Shown here piece by piece: positions 1 through 9,187 of a stretch of DNA of 62,472 nucleotides. Within the stretch, counting starts at the first letter, position 1, and each line of letters opens with the position of its first letter. The translations under genes and the position numbers were made by a program. The DNA is from Heminiphilus faecis (lineage in GTDB: Bacteria; Bacteroidota; Bacteroidia; Bacteroidales; Muribaculaceae). The notes under the pieces were generated by a model. The model was not told the origin of the DNA, made no database searches, and saw only the letters and a program-made list of their open reading frames with translations. The stretch is taken from NCBI RefSeq assembly GCF_008728965.1, contig NZ_VSMC01000019.1, positions 1-62,472 on the forward strand, written 5' to 3'.

Positions 1-1363
1 TGTCATCGTTGACCCATATGTGCCATGACCATACAATTTCATTGGCCTCGTTGTAACCCGCTATCACGGCATTGCCGGCAGTAGTGAGCGACTTCACGTG
101 CACACGGTTGTACTCGTCGAGCCACACGCGGCGGTCGTCAGGGTTGGTGTTGTCGCCTATGACGTTCTGCTCCTGCCACAGGACTTTGACTTGAGCTATT
201 TTTTTTGCGGGGTCTTTCTTGTTCACATAGTCGGAGTATTTCCATCCGCCGCCGGTTTCGGTGCGGGTATACGGGTCAAACATGATTTCCTCTTTGAAGC
301 CGAGCACGAAGCAGTTGGCGGGGGCTGCGAGCACACGGTCGTCGCGGTTTTCCGATTTTATATTTAGCGTTATGTTGTAGTTGTGGTTGCGGCGTAAGTT
401 GAAGTCGTTATAGTCGTTCTCGCCGAGATATATGGTGTACAGATAGTTGGACCCGTTGGTTTTGGACGATACGAAGAGCTGTACATAGAGCGCTTTGTCG
501 GGAGCGTCGTTGTTTTTCAGTTTCGGATCGGTGTTTGAGGTCTTTCCTCGTCGGTTGGCCGGCATGTAGAAGGTGTATACGCTGCCTGATACAAGCTGCT
601 TGTCAAGAGTTACGGAGCGCGTGGCAAAATCATCGCCGATAGGATAATTCTCCTCCTTTGGCGTCTCTTCCATGCGCATGTCCTCGGGCATGTTGTTGAT
701 TATGACGCGGTTCACGACCAGTCCTTTTGCAGCTTCTGCCGTCACGTACTTGAAGCTTATCTTTGCCATCATTCGCGTCAGGTGTATGTCTATCGGGTCG
801 AGGTCAGTCTCTTTGCGTATGGTGTCTTTTACGGAGCCTTCCATGAGCAGATACTCGTCTTCTCCCATCTCTACATTATCCTCTGTGAAGGGGTACTTGT
901 AGTCTATGAATTTTTCCTGAGTGGATAGGTCCTTGTCCTTGGCCCATTCCGGGTCGCATGTGTTGGCGAGGACAAATACGCGGCTGTCGTTTCCTTCTGC
1001 CAGACGTATGTTCAGTTTTCTGATCTCTGTCGATGTCACTTCATAATATCGAGGGGCAATGAGCTGCTTTCCGTTGTCGTCGTACTGGAACACCCATATG
1101 TCGTGCAGCGCTTCCTCGGCCGCTTTTTCTGGGTCATCGGCAGTGTCATCGCCTTCGGCGCGCGACGGAATGTCGTTGACGAGGGGCTTGCCTATGAGGG
1201 TGGGCTTGTCGGTGTGTAGCCGCAGAGGTACCTCAAAAGTTGCGGCGTTGTCACCCGGCATAATGTCGGGCTGATCTGCAATATCAATAAGATTGTCATC
1301 GGTGCATGCTGACAGTGCCAGCACTCCTGCGGCAAGTATAAAAATACGATTGAGCATTTTCAT
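1..1363 (-). CDS. DUF4906-like fimbrial accessory lipoprotein (3' end cut by window edge)
   Basis: The minus-strand reading frame is open from an ATG at 1363 to base 2, so the C-terminus lies outside the window. The N-terminus (MKMLNRIFILAAGVLALSAC) is a lipoprotein signal peptide with the lipobox Cys at about residue 20, so the mature protein should be lipidated. The last visible residues read WSWHIWVNDD; I associate this SWHIW motif with DUF4906-type Bacteroidales surface proteins that accompany fimbrillin genes. It is the last visible gene of a minus-strand fimbrial operon, 62 bp after the fimbrillin-like gene. A role as fimbrial tip or accessory subunit is inferred from context. A second ATG at 1357 is possible, but 1363 gives the better n-region. 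Confidence 0.7.
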   Translation of the reverse strand, partial: MKMLNRIFILAAGVLALSACTDDNLIDIADQPDIMPGDNAATFEVPLRLHTDKPTLIGKPLVNDIPSRAEGDDTADDPEKAAEEALHDIWVFQYDDNGKQLIAPRYYEVTSTEIRKLNIRLAEGNDSRVFVLANTCDPEWAKDKDLSTQEKFIDYKYPFTEDNVEMGEDEYLLMEGSVKDTIRKETDLDPIDIHLTRMMAKISFKYVTAEAAKGLVVNRVIINNMPEDMRMEETPKEENYPIGDDFATRSVTLDKQLVSGSVYTFYMPANRRGKTSNTDPKLKNNDAPDKALYVQLFVSSKTNGSNYLYTIYLGENDYNDFNLRRNHNYNITLNIKSENRDDRVLAAPANCFVLGFKEEIMFDPYTRTETGGGWKYSDYVNKKDPAKKIAQVKVLWQEQNVIGDNTNPDDRRVWLDEYNRVHVKSLTTAGNAVIAGYNEANEIVWSWHIWVNDD

Positions 1364-1425
1364 TATGTAGTGATACAGGCAGTATAAAAAATATTCCGGG
1401 ACCCGGAGGCCCCGGAATGTTGTTG

Positions 1426-2499
1426 TTATCCGATTGTAAAATCAAGGCTTGACGGTTCCCAAGGTTCGACTATGATGTGGCCGACCTTGTCAGGGTATAC
1501 CGTGATGAATATCTGGTACAGGTGTCCGGCTTCGAGACCCTTGTAGTTGTCGGGTTTCATAAGCTCGGGCATGTCAAGCGGATACCAGTCGTAGTCAGCA
1601 CTGCCTTTGAACCGGAGTCCCACTTCAAGACGTGCGTTGGTGTCGGTGTGGTATGTGTACAGGGTGGCCAGCGGAGTGTCCTCCTTCACGTTTTCCGCGA
1701 CCCAGTCGCCGAATAGCTCGTCGTCTTCGGTCACAAGAGTCATTTTATCGGAAATATTGGTGAATGGGGCTAAGACCACGGTCTCCTCGGGAGGACGGGT
1801 AAAATCCCAGTTCAGCGACGGTGAAGCGTGGGTTACTCGTATGGCGGCATCAACCACGCGGGACTTCTCGGCAGGAAGACAGCGTGCATGTAAATCCACA
1901 CGGGCTATGGGAGCGCTTAGAGGCAGCTCCACAGAATCGGTTTTGTCCTCGTTATCTTCTATGACCACGGTCTTGTTGTGAATAAGCAGCATCTTGCGGG
2001 AGTCCTGTACTCCTTTTAGACAGTTGCTGTCGAGCGTGATTGAAGATGCAAGGGCGGCATAGGTATCGTGTACGGGCTTGATGTAGCGCTTCACGGGTTC
2101 TCCCTTGTAGGTAACCTGATTGCCGTATTCGTCATATACATACTCATCGCAGTATGTGGCGATTTTGGAGCGGAATTCAACCGTGGGGTTTATTATGGCC
2201 ACGATGCGCTTTTCGCCCGGTTCTACATGTACCGACAGCTTTTTTTTGGCCGGGTCGATTTTGTCGCCGGTCTCGTAATTGCCATTCTTATCGTAGATGA
2301 GCACTATGCCCTCACTGATCTCGAGGTCGGCATGCAGCTTGTTGGCATCATCTTCGCCGCGCGGACTACGCGCCTCGATGGTGACCGCCACAGGACCTGA
2401 TGCTTTAACGGCAGGCTCGTCTGACGATGAACAACCTGTCGACAGGAGTGCCGATATGCCGCATAGCAAAGCCGTTATGTTATGCAATTTTCTGAACAT
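1426..2499 (-). CDS. Fimbrillin-like (type V pilus accessory) lipoprotein
   Basis: This 357-residue protein begins with a lipoprotein signal (about residues 1-23, lipobox STGC followed by SSSDEP). The body is beta-rich and of the size of FimA/Mfa-type pilins. It ends in an edge-strand-like segment (GHIIVEPWEPSSLDFTIG) resembling the C-terminal strand of type V fimbrial subunits, which donate strands to neighbouring subunits. It lies third after the major pilin and anchor genes, 12 bp downstream of the anchor gene. In the P. gingivalis mfa and fim clusters the genes at this position encode minor or tip subunits, so that is the best guess. Family membership is by overall resemblance, not a diagnostic motif. 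Confidence 0.65.
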   Translation of the reverse strand: MFRKLHNITALLCGISALLSTGCSSSDEPAVKASGPVAVTIEARSPRGEDDANKLHADLEISEGIVLIYDKNGNYETGDKIDPAKKKLSVHVEPGEKRIVAIINPTVEFRSKIATYCDEYVYDEYGNQVTYKGEPVKRYIKPVHDTYAALASSITLDSNCLKGVQDSRKMLLIHNKTVVIEDNEDKTDSVELPLSAPIARVDLHARCLPAEKSRVVDAAIRVTHASPSLNWDFTRPPEETVVLAPFTNISDKMTLVTEDDELFGDWVAENVKEDTPLATLYTYHTDTNARLEVGLRFKGSADYDWYPLDMPELMKPDNYKGLEAGHLYQIFITVYPDKVGHIIVEPWEPSSLDFTIG

Positions 2500-2511
2500 T
2501 TCTTTTCAGTT

Positions 2512-3384
2512 TTAAATGCCCGGATAGACGGGTCTGGGTTTCCATCCGGGGAATTTGATTGCAACATTCGTGCCTGATATTGAGATCAGAACGTCTATCA
2601 CAGCCTCTTCGACTCCGGTGATTTTGATACCGTTGGCCGATATGTAATCGGCCAGAGTCACCGAGGCCACACGGGTTCCTGACAGGGCGCTGAACACCTC
2701 GAGTATGGCCTCCGTGTTTTCATCGAAGCGTGGAAGCCATGTCGTAGACTCGATCATACCGTTCTGTCCGTTGACAAATTTTGGACTGTATACCTTTGCC
2801 GGACCCAGTATGTCGCCGTTGTTGGACACACCAGTGGCAAACTCGCCGATTCTTATAAAGTAGTCGGAGGCGTTCTCGTTGACAGTTGACTGTATGAAAG
2901 CATTGAGTGTGACGTGAACCGAGTGTAGCGTAGCCACCCACTCATGGCGTCCGTCAGTGCTTTCGAGGTCGAAGTCAAGAGTACCGAGGTACAGTCGGTC
3001 GAAAGTCACCGGCATCTCGGAGTTGACGACTACTTTACCGGTGGTAAGCTTGTTGTGGGCTTCAAGCACACAGTCGGTGCCGAAGTTTCCCCATGCTACA
3101 AGCCTGTAGGCTCCGGTGTTCCATAGACGTATCTTTAGTCCCTGAAATTCGTCGAGGCGCCCCTTGTCGAGTGTTGCCTGCGTCACAATCTTGCCTTCGC
3201 CGTCATAGATGCAGTAGGTGACGGAAGTGATATAGTCGGGGAAGACATCATCTTGACCGTCAGCAAGATATTCAAACCGTATCACGGTGTTGTTGCACGC
3301 TCCTACATCGACTTCCGTTATACACGCCTGACACAGCAGCGACAAAAATATCGGGATAAGGATTTTATATAATACTTTTGACAT
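2512..3384 (-). CDS. FimB/Mfa2-family fimbrial anchor lipoprotein
   Basis: The 290-residue protein has a lipoprotein signal (lipobox LCQAC, Cys about residue 21). It continues with the pattern typical of the Mfa2/FimB family: a short strand (NTVIRFEYLADG), a VTYCIYDGEGKIV strand and an AYRLVAWGNFG segment. In P. gingivalis this family anchors the fimbria to the outer membrane and limits its length. The gene directly follows the major pilin gene (21 bp gap), the usual pilin-anchor order. I see no truncation. The family call is fairly secure; the exact partner is inferred from adjacency. Confidence 0.75.
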   Translation of the reverse strand: MSKVLYKILIPIFLSLLCQACITEVDVGACNNTVIRFEYLADGQDDVFPDYITSVTYCIYDGEGKIVTQATLDKGRLDEFQGLKIRLWNTGAYRLVAWGNFGTDCVLEAHNKLTTGKVVVNSEMPVTFDRLYLGTLDFDLESTDGRHEWVATLHSVHVTLNAFIQSTVNENASDYFIRIGEFATGVSNNGDILGPAKVYSPKFVNGQNGMIESTTWLPRFDENTEAILEVFSALSGTRVASVTLADYISANGIKITGVEEAVIDVLISISGTNVAIKFPGWKPRPVYPGI

Positions 3385-3405
3385 GAGGCAAAGTTGTCAG
3401 AAAGA

Positions 3406-4674
3406 TTAAATCTGGGGATATACTTTTTTGATTGTCCAAGGCTTGATAGAGACGGTGAGAGTTACGTCAATGTCAGTGGGCATGATCTTGTCGGAAAGGT
3501 TCTGAGTGGTGATCTCGAAGTTCTGTACCTGATATACGTTACCGTTGTAGAACTTGATGGGGTCAGCCTGAGTGTTGTGGTACTCATCTACGAAGCCGTT
3601 GATATTGAGGTAGCGTATACCGGCTTTTTCGGCAGGCACCTTGTTGTCAAGGTCATACTGTTTTACGTCGCGCTCCACGCGGTTGCCGTGTGAGTCTACC
3701 ATGTATACCTTGAGGCCCGATACCTTTACGATAAGGCGCAGTCCGTAGTGTTCTTGGTTTTCACGTTTTTCGTACAGTCCGAAGAAAGGATAAGCCCATA
3801 CTTTGCCATCTTTTTCCGGATAATATGCAGTCACTTCTTTTGTAGTGGCGCTTTCGCCCTCGCCGACAGTCAGGTTTTCTTTTACGGCCTTGATGTCGGT
3901 ATTACGCATGTAATCGTAGGCGGCATAGAAACTGTTGAGGGCTGCGTTGGGGTCTTCGGAGTCATAGTCGGGGGCTACCCAGTCGGTGCGCTCGCAAGTC
4001 TGCTCGATGAATGACTGCTTGTAGAAACCGGCGAGATAGATGCCTTCGACAGTGTATTCGATAATGTCGGGACCGGGGATGATCTTGGGTATTTCAAGGC
4101 GTGCGCACATGGGCTTCAGCTCAAGTGTGGCGCTCATGGTGCCGCCGTTGGCTGTACCTTTGAGTTCCTGCATGTCGTAAAGGGCCACGTGCGACATGTT
4201 GTCGCTGTATTGGTTGCGGATCTGGATTTTCTTGGCGAGCACTTCGTTGAACGAGCGGATAGTACCGTTGTGGAATTCTTCGGGATTAAGTTCGTCCTCG
4301 GTGACATTGGCTATGATCGATACGTTGGTCACGTCGCCGGGTATGCCTTCGAAAGTCTTGCCGCTGCGTAGTTCGTCAAGAAGCACCACATGGTCTGTCT
4401 TGTCGACAAGAGCGGGGTCTGATACTATCTCGTAATGTTTGCGTATAGCCGATTTGGGAGTACCGAAAATGATGAACCCGTTGCGGAGTTCGGTCACATC
4501 CTTGTCGGTCTTGGGGTCTTCGGTCATGCGTGAGCCGGGGCTTGCAACGTTTTCGAGTCGTACGAATACACGTCCTGATTGGTTGTTGTCATCAAAGTCA
4601 TTGTTGTCAGATGAACATGCGCCTAATCCGAAGAGCATCGAACCGAGCGCCAGCATTGAAATGAAATTTCTCAT
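3406..4674 (-). CDS. Mfa1/FimA-family major fimbrial subunit
   Basis: This 422-residue lipoprotein precursor (lipobox GLGAC then SSDNND) has the length and layout of Mfa1-type major pilins. Type V pilins are exported as lipoproteins, cleaved by an arginine-specific protease and polymerised by strand exchange. Arg residues lie near the mature N-terminus (SGRVFVRL, GSRMTED), but the processing site cannot be fixed from sequence alone. The C-terminus (TLTVSIKPWTIKKVYPQI) has the strand-plus-PW ending of this family. It is the second gene of the operon, 86 bp downstream of the DUF3575 gene and directly upstream of the Mfa2-like anchor. Confidence 0.8.
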   Translation of the reverse strand: MRNFISMLALGSMLFGLGACSSDNNDFDDNNQSGRVFVRLENVASPGSRMTEDPKTDKDVTELRNGFIIFGTPKSAIRKHYEIVSDPALVDKTDHVVLLDELRSGKTFEGIPGDVTNVSIIANVTEDELNPEEFHNGTIRSFNEVLAKKIQIRNQYSDNMSHVALYDMQELKGTANGGTMSATLELKPMCARLEIPKIIPGPDIIEYTVEGIYLAGFYKQSFIEQTCERTDWVAPDYDSEDPNAALNSFYAAYDYMRNTDIKAVKENLTVGEGESATTKEVTAYYPEKDGKVWAYPFFGLYEKRENQEHYGLRLIVKVSGLKVYMVDSHGNRVERDVKQYDLDNKVPAEKAGIRYLNINGFVDEYHNTQADPIKFYNGNVYQVQNFEITTQNLSDKIMPTDIDVTLTVSIKPWTIKKVYPQI

Positions 4675-4760
4675 AACTGTTGATTGCTACTGTTGATTGG
4701 TAAGTTTAGATATTTGATTTTTTTGTTTTGCGTGTTCAGGTACTACGTAATATGCCTGAT

Positions 4761-5486
4761 TTAAAAACGCCAAGAGACATTCAGGGCGAAGCCGGTGAGT
4801 GCGAAGACATTCTTGTCTATGCGCTGGCACAAGCAGCGTGTGCCGGCATCGTTGTACACGTACTTTTTGATTTCCGTGGACCGGTAGCCTGCACGTACGT
4901 TGAACTCTAAGGCAAGTCCTCTCCATACGGGGTAGAGATATCCCGCCGACAGACCCGCACCCCAGAAGTGGCCGGTGTATTTGCGGTCGGGGTCGACGTC
5001 GTTGTAGTCGCCAAGCTGGCCGTAGATGCCGCCGAAGAAGCCTCGGAAAGTAGCATCTTTGCGCAGCCAGTAACGGGGCTCGACAACATATGACGTGAAG
5101 CCTTGGAATTTCTCTCCGTGAGAGTAGTGGTGCTCGCTGTAAGCGGCCGTAAGTCTTACGGAAAATTGTTTTTTGAAATAAAATTCACCATGTACGTTGG
5201 CTCCCCATGTCGTATACTTGAGGTCGGGCATCACGCCTATCCATTCAAGTATGTTGGTACCGACATTCCATTTCGGATGCTCTACAATACGGGTGGCTGT
5301 CGTGTCGACAGTAGCGATGGCATGCGTTGAGCCGTCAGGTAAGTCACCTTTGGCCGGTGTTTCATGTACCGGTCTGTTTTCGTTGTTAGGTTGCTCACAA
5401 GCCTCTGTATTTAACGGAGCGAGAACTATGTAAGCAAGACATGAGGCAATTGCCATTCTTTTTAGGAATGCACGCTTGGTTTGCAT
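4761..5486 (-). CDS. DUF3575 outer-membrane beta-barrel protein
   Basis: The 241-residue protein has an N-terminal signal sequence, then from about residue 70 the DUF3575 pattern: NVGTNILEWIGVMPDLKYT, alternating beta-strands (FSVRLTAAYSEHHY, YVVEPRYWLR, FFGGIYGQLGDYN) and a final strand ending FALNVSWRF. A terminal aromatic residue is typical of outer-membrane barrels. DUF3575 genes commonly head Bacteroidales fimbrial operons, which fits here. Its function is unknown; a role in assembly or surface display is inferred from position. A -7 element lies at 5563-5570, giving a leader of roughly 70 nt, and a C7 tract (G7 on the coding strand) lies further upstream. Confidence 0.75.
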   Translation of the reverse strand: MQTKRAFLKRMAIASCLAYIVLAPLNTEACEQPNNENRPVHETPAKGDLPDGSTHAIATVDTTATRIVEHPKWNVGTNILEWIGVMPDLKYTTWGANVHGEFYFKKQFSVRLTAAYSEHHYSHGEKFQGFTSYVVEPRYWLRKDATFRGFFGGIYGQLGDYNDVDPDRKYTGHFWGAGLSAGYLYPVWRGLALEFNVRAGYRSTEIKKYVYNDAGTRCLCQRIDKNVFALTGFALNVSWRF

Positions 5487-5562
5487 AATGTAATGTTACT
5501 TTTAATCTCATGATACAAGGCTACGCGCTTTCGTGGTAGTCGTTTGCACAATTTTCGGAGCG

Positions 5563-5570
5563 CAAAATTA
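5563..5570 (-). promoter_or_regulatory. -7 element of the fimbrial operon promoter
   Basis: On the minus strand this reads TAATTTTG, an exact match to the Bacteroidota -7 consensus TAnnTTTG, about 76 nt upstream of the DUF3575 start. A G7 tract (C7 on the plus strand, 5619-5625) lies 48 nt further upstream. Confidence 0.6.
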
Positions 5571-5817
5571 TAGTTTTTAATATATGTACGAATTTATTTT
5601 GTTAAATTTTTACAATTACCCCCCCTATTTAACTTATTTTAACTAAAGATTTGATTACGATAATACTTAACCAAATGCCGTCATGTAATGATTTAGCAGC
5701 TTTATAACGGCTGTACGACAGTGTTTGCAGGCCTCTGGACCTATTGGCGTGGATTGTTTAAATGTGTATGTAATCATTAAAATTAAAGTATATATGTTAA
5801 ATTGATTCGATATTATT

Positions 5818-5825
5818 TATCTTTG
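5818..5825 (+). promoter_or_regulatory. -7 element upstream of the thioredoxin-like lipoprotein gene
   Basis: TATCTTTG matches TAnnTTTG and ends 7 nt before the ATG at 5833. The transcript should therefore start within a few bases of the start codon. Confidence 0.55.
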
Positions 5826-5832
5826 CGGTATT

Positions 5833-6810
5833 ATGAAAAACTATTCTCTTAAATATGTGGCGGCAACGATTTTCAGTGGGCTTGCTGTTGTATCATGTAC
5901 CGGTAAAAAGGACGCTTCCGTAGCGAATGCTACTGTTGCGGAAGTAGATATATCGTCGGACGATTGTGTGTCAATATCTGATTATAGTCTGCAGCTACCC
6001 GATGTACCGGCGGCGATAACCGATGAGGAAGCTGCGGCTGCGTATATGGCCGTGCATTATTGGGATTACATGGACTTTAATGACACTGTTCTTGTGGCGA
6101 ATGACGGTTTTATGGACCGTACATTTGCCGGATATTTTTCGATTTTCCCTTATATATCGCCGGCCGATGCCGCCCAAGCTGCCGATACGCTTATGAAGCG
6201 GGCCGAAGTCAACCGCTCTTCTTATAATAGTGTCATGGCTGTCGTGGAGCGTTTTCTTACAAGCCCTAATTCCGCTATGCGCGACGAGGAGACCTATTAT
6301 CTATTTCTTCAGGCTGTCGACAAGTCTGATTTTATTGACGATGCAAGGCGCGAAAGAGTAAGGGCGCATATAAAGGATGTGCTTAAGAACAGGTGTGGCA
6401 CTAAGGGTGCGGATTTTGCGGTGACCGACAGCCGCGGACGTCGTACGTCGCTTTACGGAGAGGCGGCTCCGGGACAGTATCGCGTGGTCATATTTTATGA
6501 TCCCGAGTGTAGCCACTGCCACGATATAATAGAGACCCTTAAGGCTTCGGAAGAGCTTTCGGCGGCCGTGGCTTCGGGCCGGGTTAAGGTTATGGCGGTG
6601 TATGCCGACGGTGACAGCGAGGTGTGGGACAAGGCGCGTGGGTCGATGCCTGACACATGGCTTAACTGTGTGTCGCCCGGAGGTGAGGTTGCAAACCGCG
6701 ACATATACTCTTTGCCGGCCATGCCGGTCATATATGTGATGGATTCAGACAATACGGTGGTGCTTAAGGATGCCTCGTTGCCGCAGCTGGTTGAATGGCT
6801 GTCATATTGA
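5833..6810 (+). CDS. Thioredoxin-fold lipoprotein (DUF5106-like N-terminal region)
   Basis: The 325-residue protein has a lipoprotein signal ending at VVSC (Cys about residue 22). A helical N-terminal half (about residues 60-185, beginning YMAVHYWDYMDFND) resembles DUF5106. The C-terminal half is thioredoxin-like, with the redox motif CSHC in FYDPECSHCHDII (about residues 220-235) and the cis-Pro segment SLPAMPVIYV. Such proteins are periplasm-facing oxidoreductases related to TlpA/ResA; the substrate is unknown. The gene is monocistronic or read together with the glycosidase 79 bp downstream, which has its own promoter-like element. The start is supported by the signal peptide. Confidence 0.75.
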   Translation: MKNYSLKYVAATIFSGLAVVSCTGKKDASVANATVAEVDISSDDCVSISDYSLQLPDVPAAITDEEAAAAYMAVHYWDYMDFNDTVLVANDGFMDRTFAGYFSIFPYISPADAAQAADTLMKRAEVNRSSYNSVMAVVERFLTSPNSAMRDEETYYLFLQAVDKSDFIDDARRERVRAHIKDVLKNRCGTKGADFAVTDSRGRRTSLYGEAAPGQYRVVIFYDPECSHCHDIIETLKASEELSAAVASGRVKVMAVYADGDSEVWDKARGSMPDTWLNCVSPGGEVANRDIYSLPAMPVIYVMDSDNTVVLKDASLPQLVEWLSY

Positions 6811-6875
6811 AGTATAAGTCGTTAAACTCTCTAAAATATGATACATATACATAATGTATAGTTAACTTTATTCGT

Positions 6876-6883
6876 TACTTTTG
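6876..6883 (+). promoter_or_regulatory. -7 element upstream of the glycosidase gene
   Basis: TACTTTTG matches TAnnTTTG and ends 6 nt before the ATG at 6890, predicting a leaderless or nearly leaderless mRNA. Confidence 0.5.
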
Positions 6884-6889
6884 TAAGTT

Positions 6890-9136
6890 ATGAAACAGAT
6901 TATACCTTATGCTCTGGCTATGTGCGCGGCCGTGCCCGCACAAGCCGGCGAAATAGTGAGGACCGACGCCTATGTGTGGCACGGCGATACGGTTACCCAA
7001 GGCGAGTATATGGCCACCGCACCCAATGACTTCGAGCTTGTGTCGACGTACTCGGCGCAGCCCGGATACTTCATGCCCGTAGAGAAGTCTTGGAAGTTGA
7101 AAAACGACATATCGTCCTATCCCGGACTTAAATCGTCGAACCGCCTGCACAATGCCGTCTACAACATGGGCCTTGACGAGATGATCAATGCCGTGGAGCC
7201 TGACACAACCCTGCGTACCGGCAAGGAATGGTCGGGGGTATGGACCCGCGATGTCAGCTATTCGATACTTCTGTCGATGGCTTATCTTCAGCCCGAGGCA
7301 TCCGAGATATCGCTGACGAAGAAGGTCAACCCCAACGGGCGCATAGTTCAGGATACAGGTTCGGGCGGAGCATGGCCTGTAAGCACTGACCGCATGATAT
7401 GGGCCGTAGCCGCATATGAGCTTTACAAAGTGACGGGCGACCGCAAATGGCTTGAGTACATATATCCTGTCATAAAGAATTCTATTGACGATGACTTGGC
7501 CACCGTGTATGATGACCGGACCGGTCTGGTCAAAGGCGAGACTTCGTTTATAGACTGGCGCGAGCAGAGCTATCCCAAGTGGATGCAGACCGTAGACATA
7601 TCACAGAGCGAGGCCCTCGGCACCTCTGTCGTGCATATGCAGGCCCTTAAGGTGCTTGCCGACATAGCCGGCGAGCTCGGCAAGAAGAAAGAGGCTGAAT
7701 TTTATCGTGAGCGTTCGCTTGCTCTTGCCGAGGCTATCGACAGGGAGCTGTGGCTTGACGACAAGGGGTATTACGGCATGTATCTTTACGGACGCGACAA
7801 TCTGATAATGAATCCCCGGGCCGAAACCCTCGGCGAGTCTTTGGCCATATTATGGGATGTGGCCTCGCCCGAGCGGGCTGCCAAGATTACCGAGAGCAAT
7901 CCTACCACTCCGTTTGGTGCCGCCATATTCTATCCGCAGATTTCCGATATGCCCGCCTATCATAACAATGCCCTGTGGCCGTGGGTGGGGGCATGGTGGA
8001 CCATAGCCAACGCCAAAGCCGGCAACGAGCAGGGTGTGCTTCAGGGCATAGGGTCGGTGTTCCGTCCGGCGGCTCTGTTCTGTACCAACAAGGAAAACTT
8101 CAATCTCGACAACGGCGACATAGCCACCGAGCTTAATTCGTCCAACATGCTGTGGTGTCTTGCCGGAAATATAGCATTAACCCACCGTGTGCTGTTCGGC
8201 ATCGAATTTGAAAAAGACAGGCTTGTATTTCACCCGTTTGTGCCTGAAGCCATGGCCGATGTGCGTACTCTGACTGGTTTCAGATATCGTGATGCCGTTC
8301 TTGACATAACCGTTTCGGGATACGGTGATAGAATCAAGTCGTTTACTGTCAACGGCAAAGAGCATGCGCCGTTTATCCCCGCCGATGCCAAAGGACGATA
8401 TGACGTGCAGATCGTCATGGCCGATAATGCCATAGAACCGTTGAAGGTCAACAATGTGCCCAATGTCAAGGCTCCGGTGACTCCGATCACATGGATTGAG
8501 GACGGTGTGCTCAACTGGAATCCCATAGAGTATATCAACCACTATGTGGTGCTTCGCGACGGAGAGCGTATAGCCGAAGTCAATACCACCACATATGATG
8601 TATCGCAGCCGGGTGAATATCAGGTTATCGGTGTGTCCGATGGCGGTGTGGAGTCATTTGGTTCCGAGCCGCGTTCGACCCGGGCCTCATTCTCGTTCGA
8701 GATGCCGGATGAGGGAGTGGCCATGACCTCTTCGGAGATTTCATATCAGCCGGCTCATCCTATAAAAGGCTATTCGGGAAAAGGCTTTGTCGAACTCGAC
8801 CATAACACTCCGGCGCTCAAAATACCTGTCAGGGTAGCTGAAGGGGGTAGTTATGCGCTTACATTACGTTATGCCAACGGCAACGGTCCTGTAAATACGG
8901 AGAACAAGTGTGCGGTACGCTCGGTATTGGTTGACGGCAAGAAAGCAGGTGTGGCGGTTATGCCTCACCGTGGACGAGGCAACTGGGATGACTGGGGGCG
9001 CACCAACTCCATCGCTGTAGACCTTACTCCCGGCAGTCACGTGGTAACCGTGTTGTTTGAGCCTACCGATGAGAATATGAATCTCGGCACGAATCATGCC
9101 GTTGTAGACCGCCTTACTCTCACACGTATCCGTTAG
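6890..9136 (+). CDS. Six-hairpin (alpha/alpha)6-type glycosidase with C-terminal carbohydrate-binding-like domain
   Basis: The 748-residue secreted protein has a short signal peptide (cleavage near PAQAGE). Residues about 60-500 resemble six-hairpin glycosidases and glycogen-debranching-like enzymes: SGVWTRDVSYSILLSMAYL, GSGGAWPVSTDRMIWAVAAYELY, FIDWREQSYPKWMQT and NNALWPWVGAWW. Conserved acidic residues in the WTRD and FIDWRE segments are candidate catalytic positions but cannot be assigned. After a fibronectin-like stretch (about 540-610), residues 630-748 form a beta-sandwich resembling CBM6/35 modules (SYALTLRYANG, GSHVVTVLFEP). The substrate is not predictable; a host or dietary glycan is plausible. 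A hairpin terminator follows at 9188-9220. Confidence 0.7.
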   Translation: MKQIIPYALAMCAAVPAQAGEIVRTDAYVWHGDTVTQGEYMATAPNDFELVSTYSAQPGYFMPVEKSWKLKNDISSYPGLKSSNRLHNAVYNMGLDEMINAVEPDTTLRTGKEWSGVWTRDVSYSILLSMAYLQPEASEISLTKKVNPNGRIVQDTGSGGAWPVSTDRMIWAVAAYELYKVTGDRKWLEYIYPVIKNSIDDDLATVYDDRTGLVKGETSFIDWREQSYPKWMQTVDISQSEALGTSVVHMQALKVLADIAGELGKKKEAEFYRERSLALAEAIDRELWLDDKGYYGMYLYGRDNLIMNPRAETLGESLAILWDVASPERAAKITESNPTTPFGAAIFYPQISDMPAYHNNALWPWVGAWWTIANAKAGNEQGVLQGIGSVFRPAALFCTNKENFNLDNGDIATELNSSNMLWCLAGNIALTHRVLFGIEFEKDRLVFHPFVPEAMADVRTLTGFRYRDAVLDITVSGYGDRIKSFTVNGKEHAPFIPADAKGRYDVQIVMADNAIEPLKVNNVPNVKAPVTPITWIEDGVLNWNPIEYINHYVVLRDGERIAEVNTTTYDVSQPGEYQVIGVSDGGVESFGSEPRSTRASFSFEMPDEGVAMTSSEISYQPAHPIKGYSGKGFVELDHNTPALKIPVRVAEGGSYALTLRYANGNGPVNTENKCAVRSVLVDGKKAGVAVMPHRGRGNWDDWGRTNSIAVDLTPGSHVVTVLFEPTDENMNLGTNHAVVDRLTLTRIR

Positions 9137-9154
9137 ATACAGTTGTTTCCGTAT

Positions 9155-9170
9155 CCTCGCATATGCGAGG
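9155..9170. repeat. 16-bp perfect palindrome
   Basis: CCTCGCATATGCGAGG is a perfect inverted repeat without a loop, 18 bp after the glycosidase stop codon and before the terminator hairpin. It could be a protein-binding site or part of the 3' end of the transcript. No function is assigned. Confidence 0.5.
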
Positions 9171-9187
9171 CACGTTTCTTCATATAA

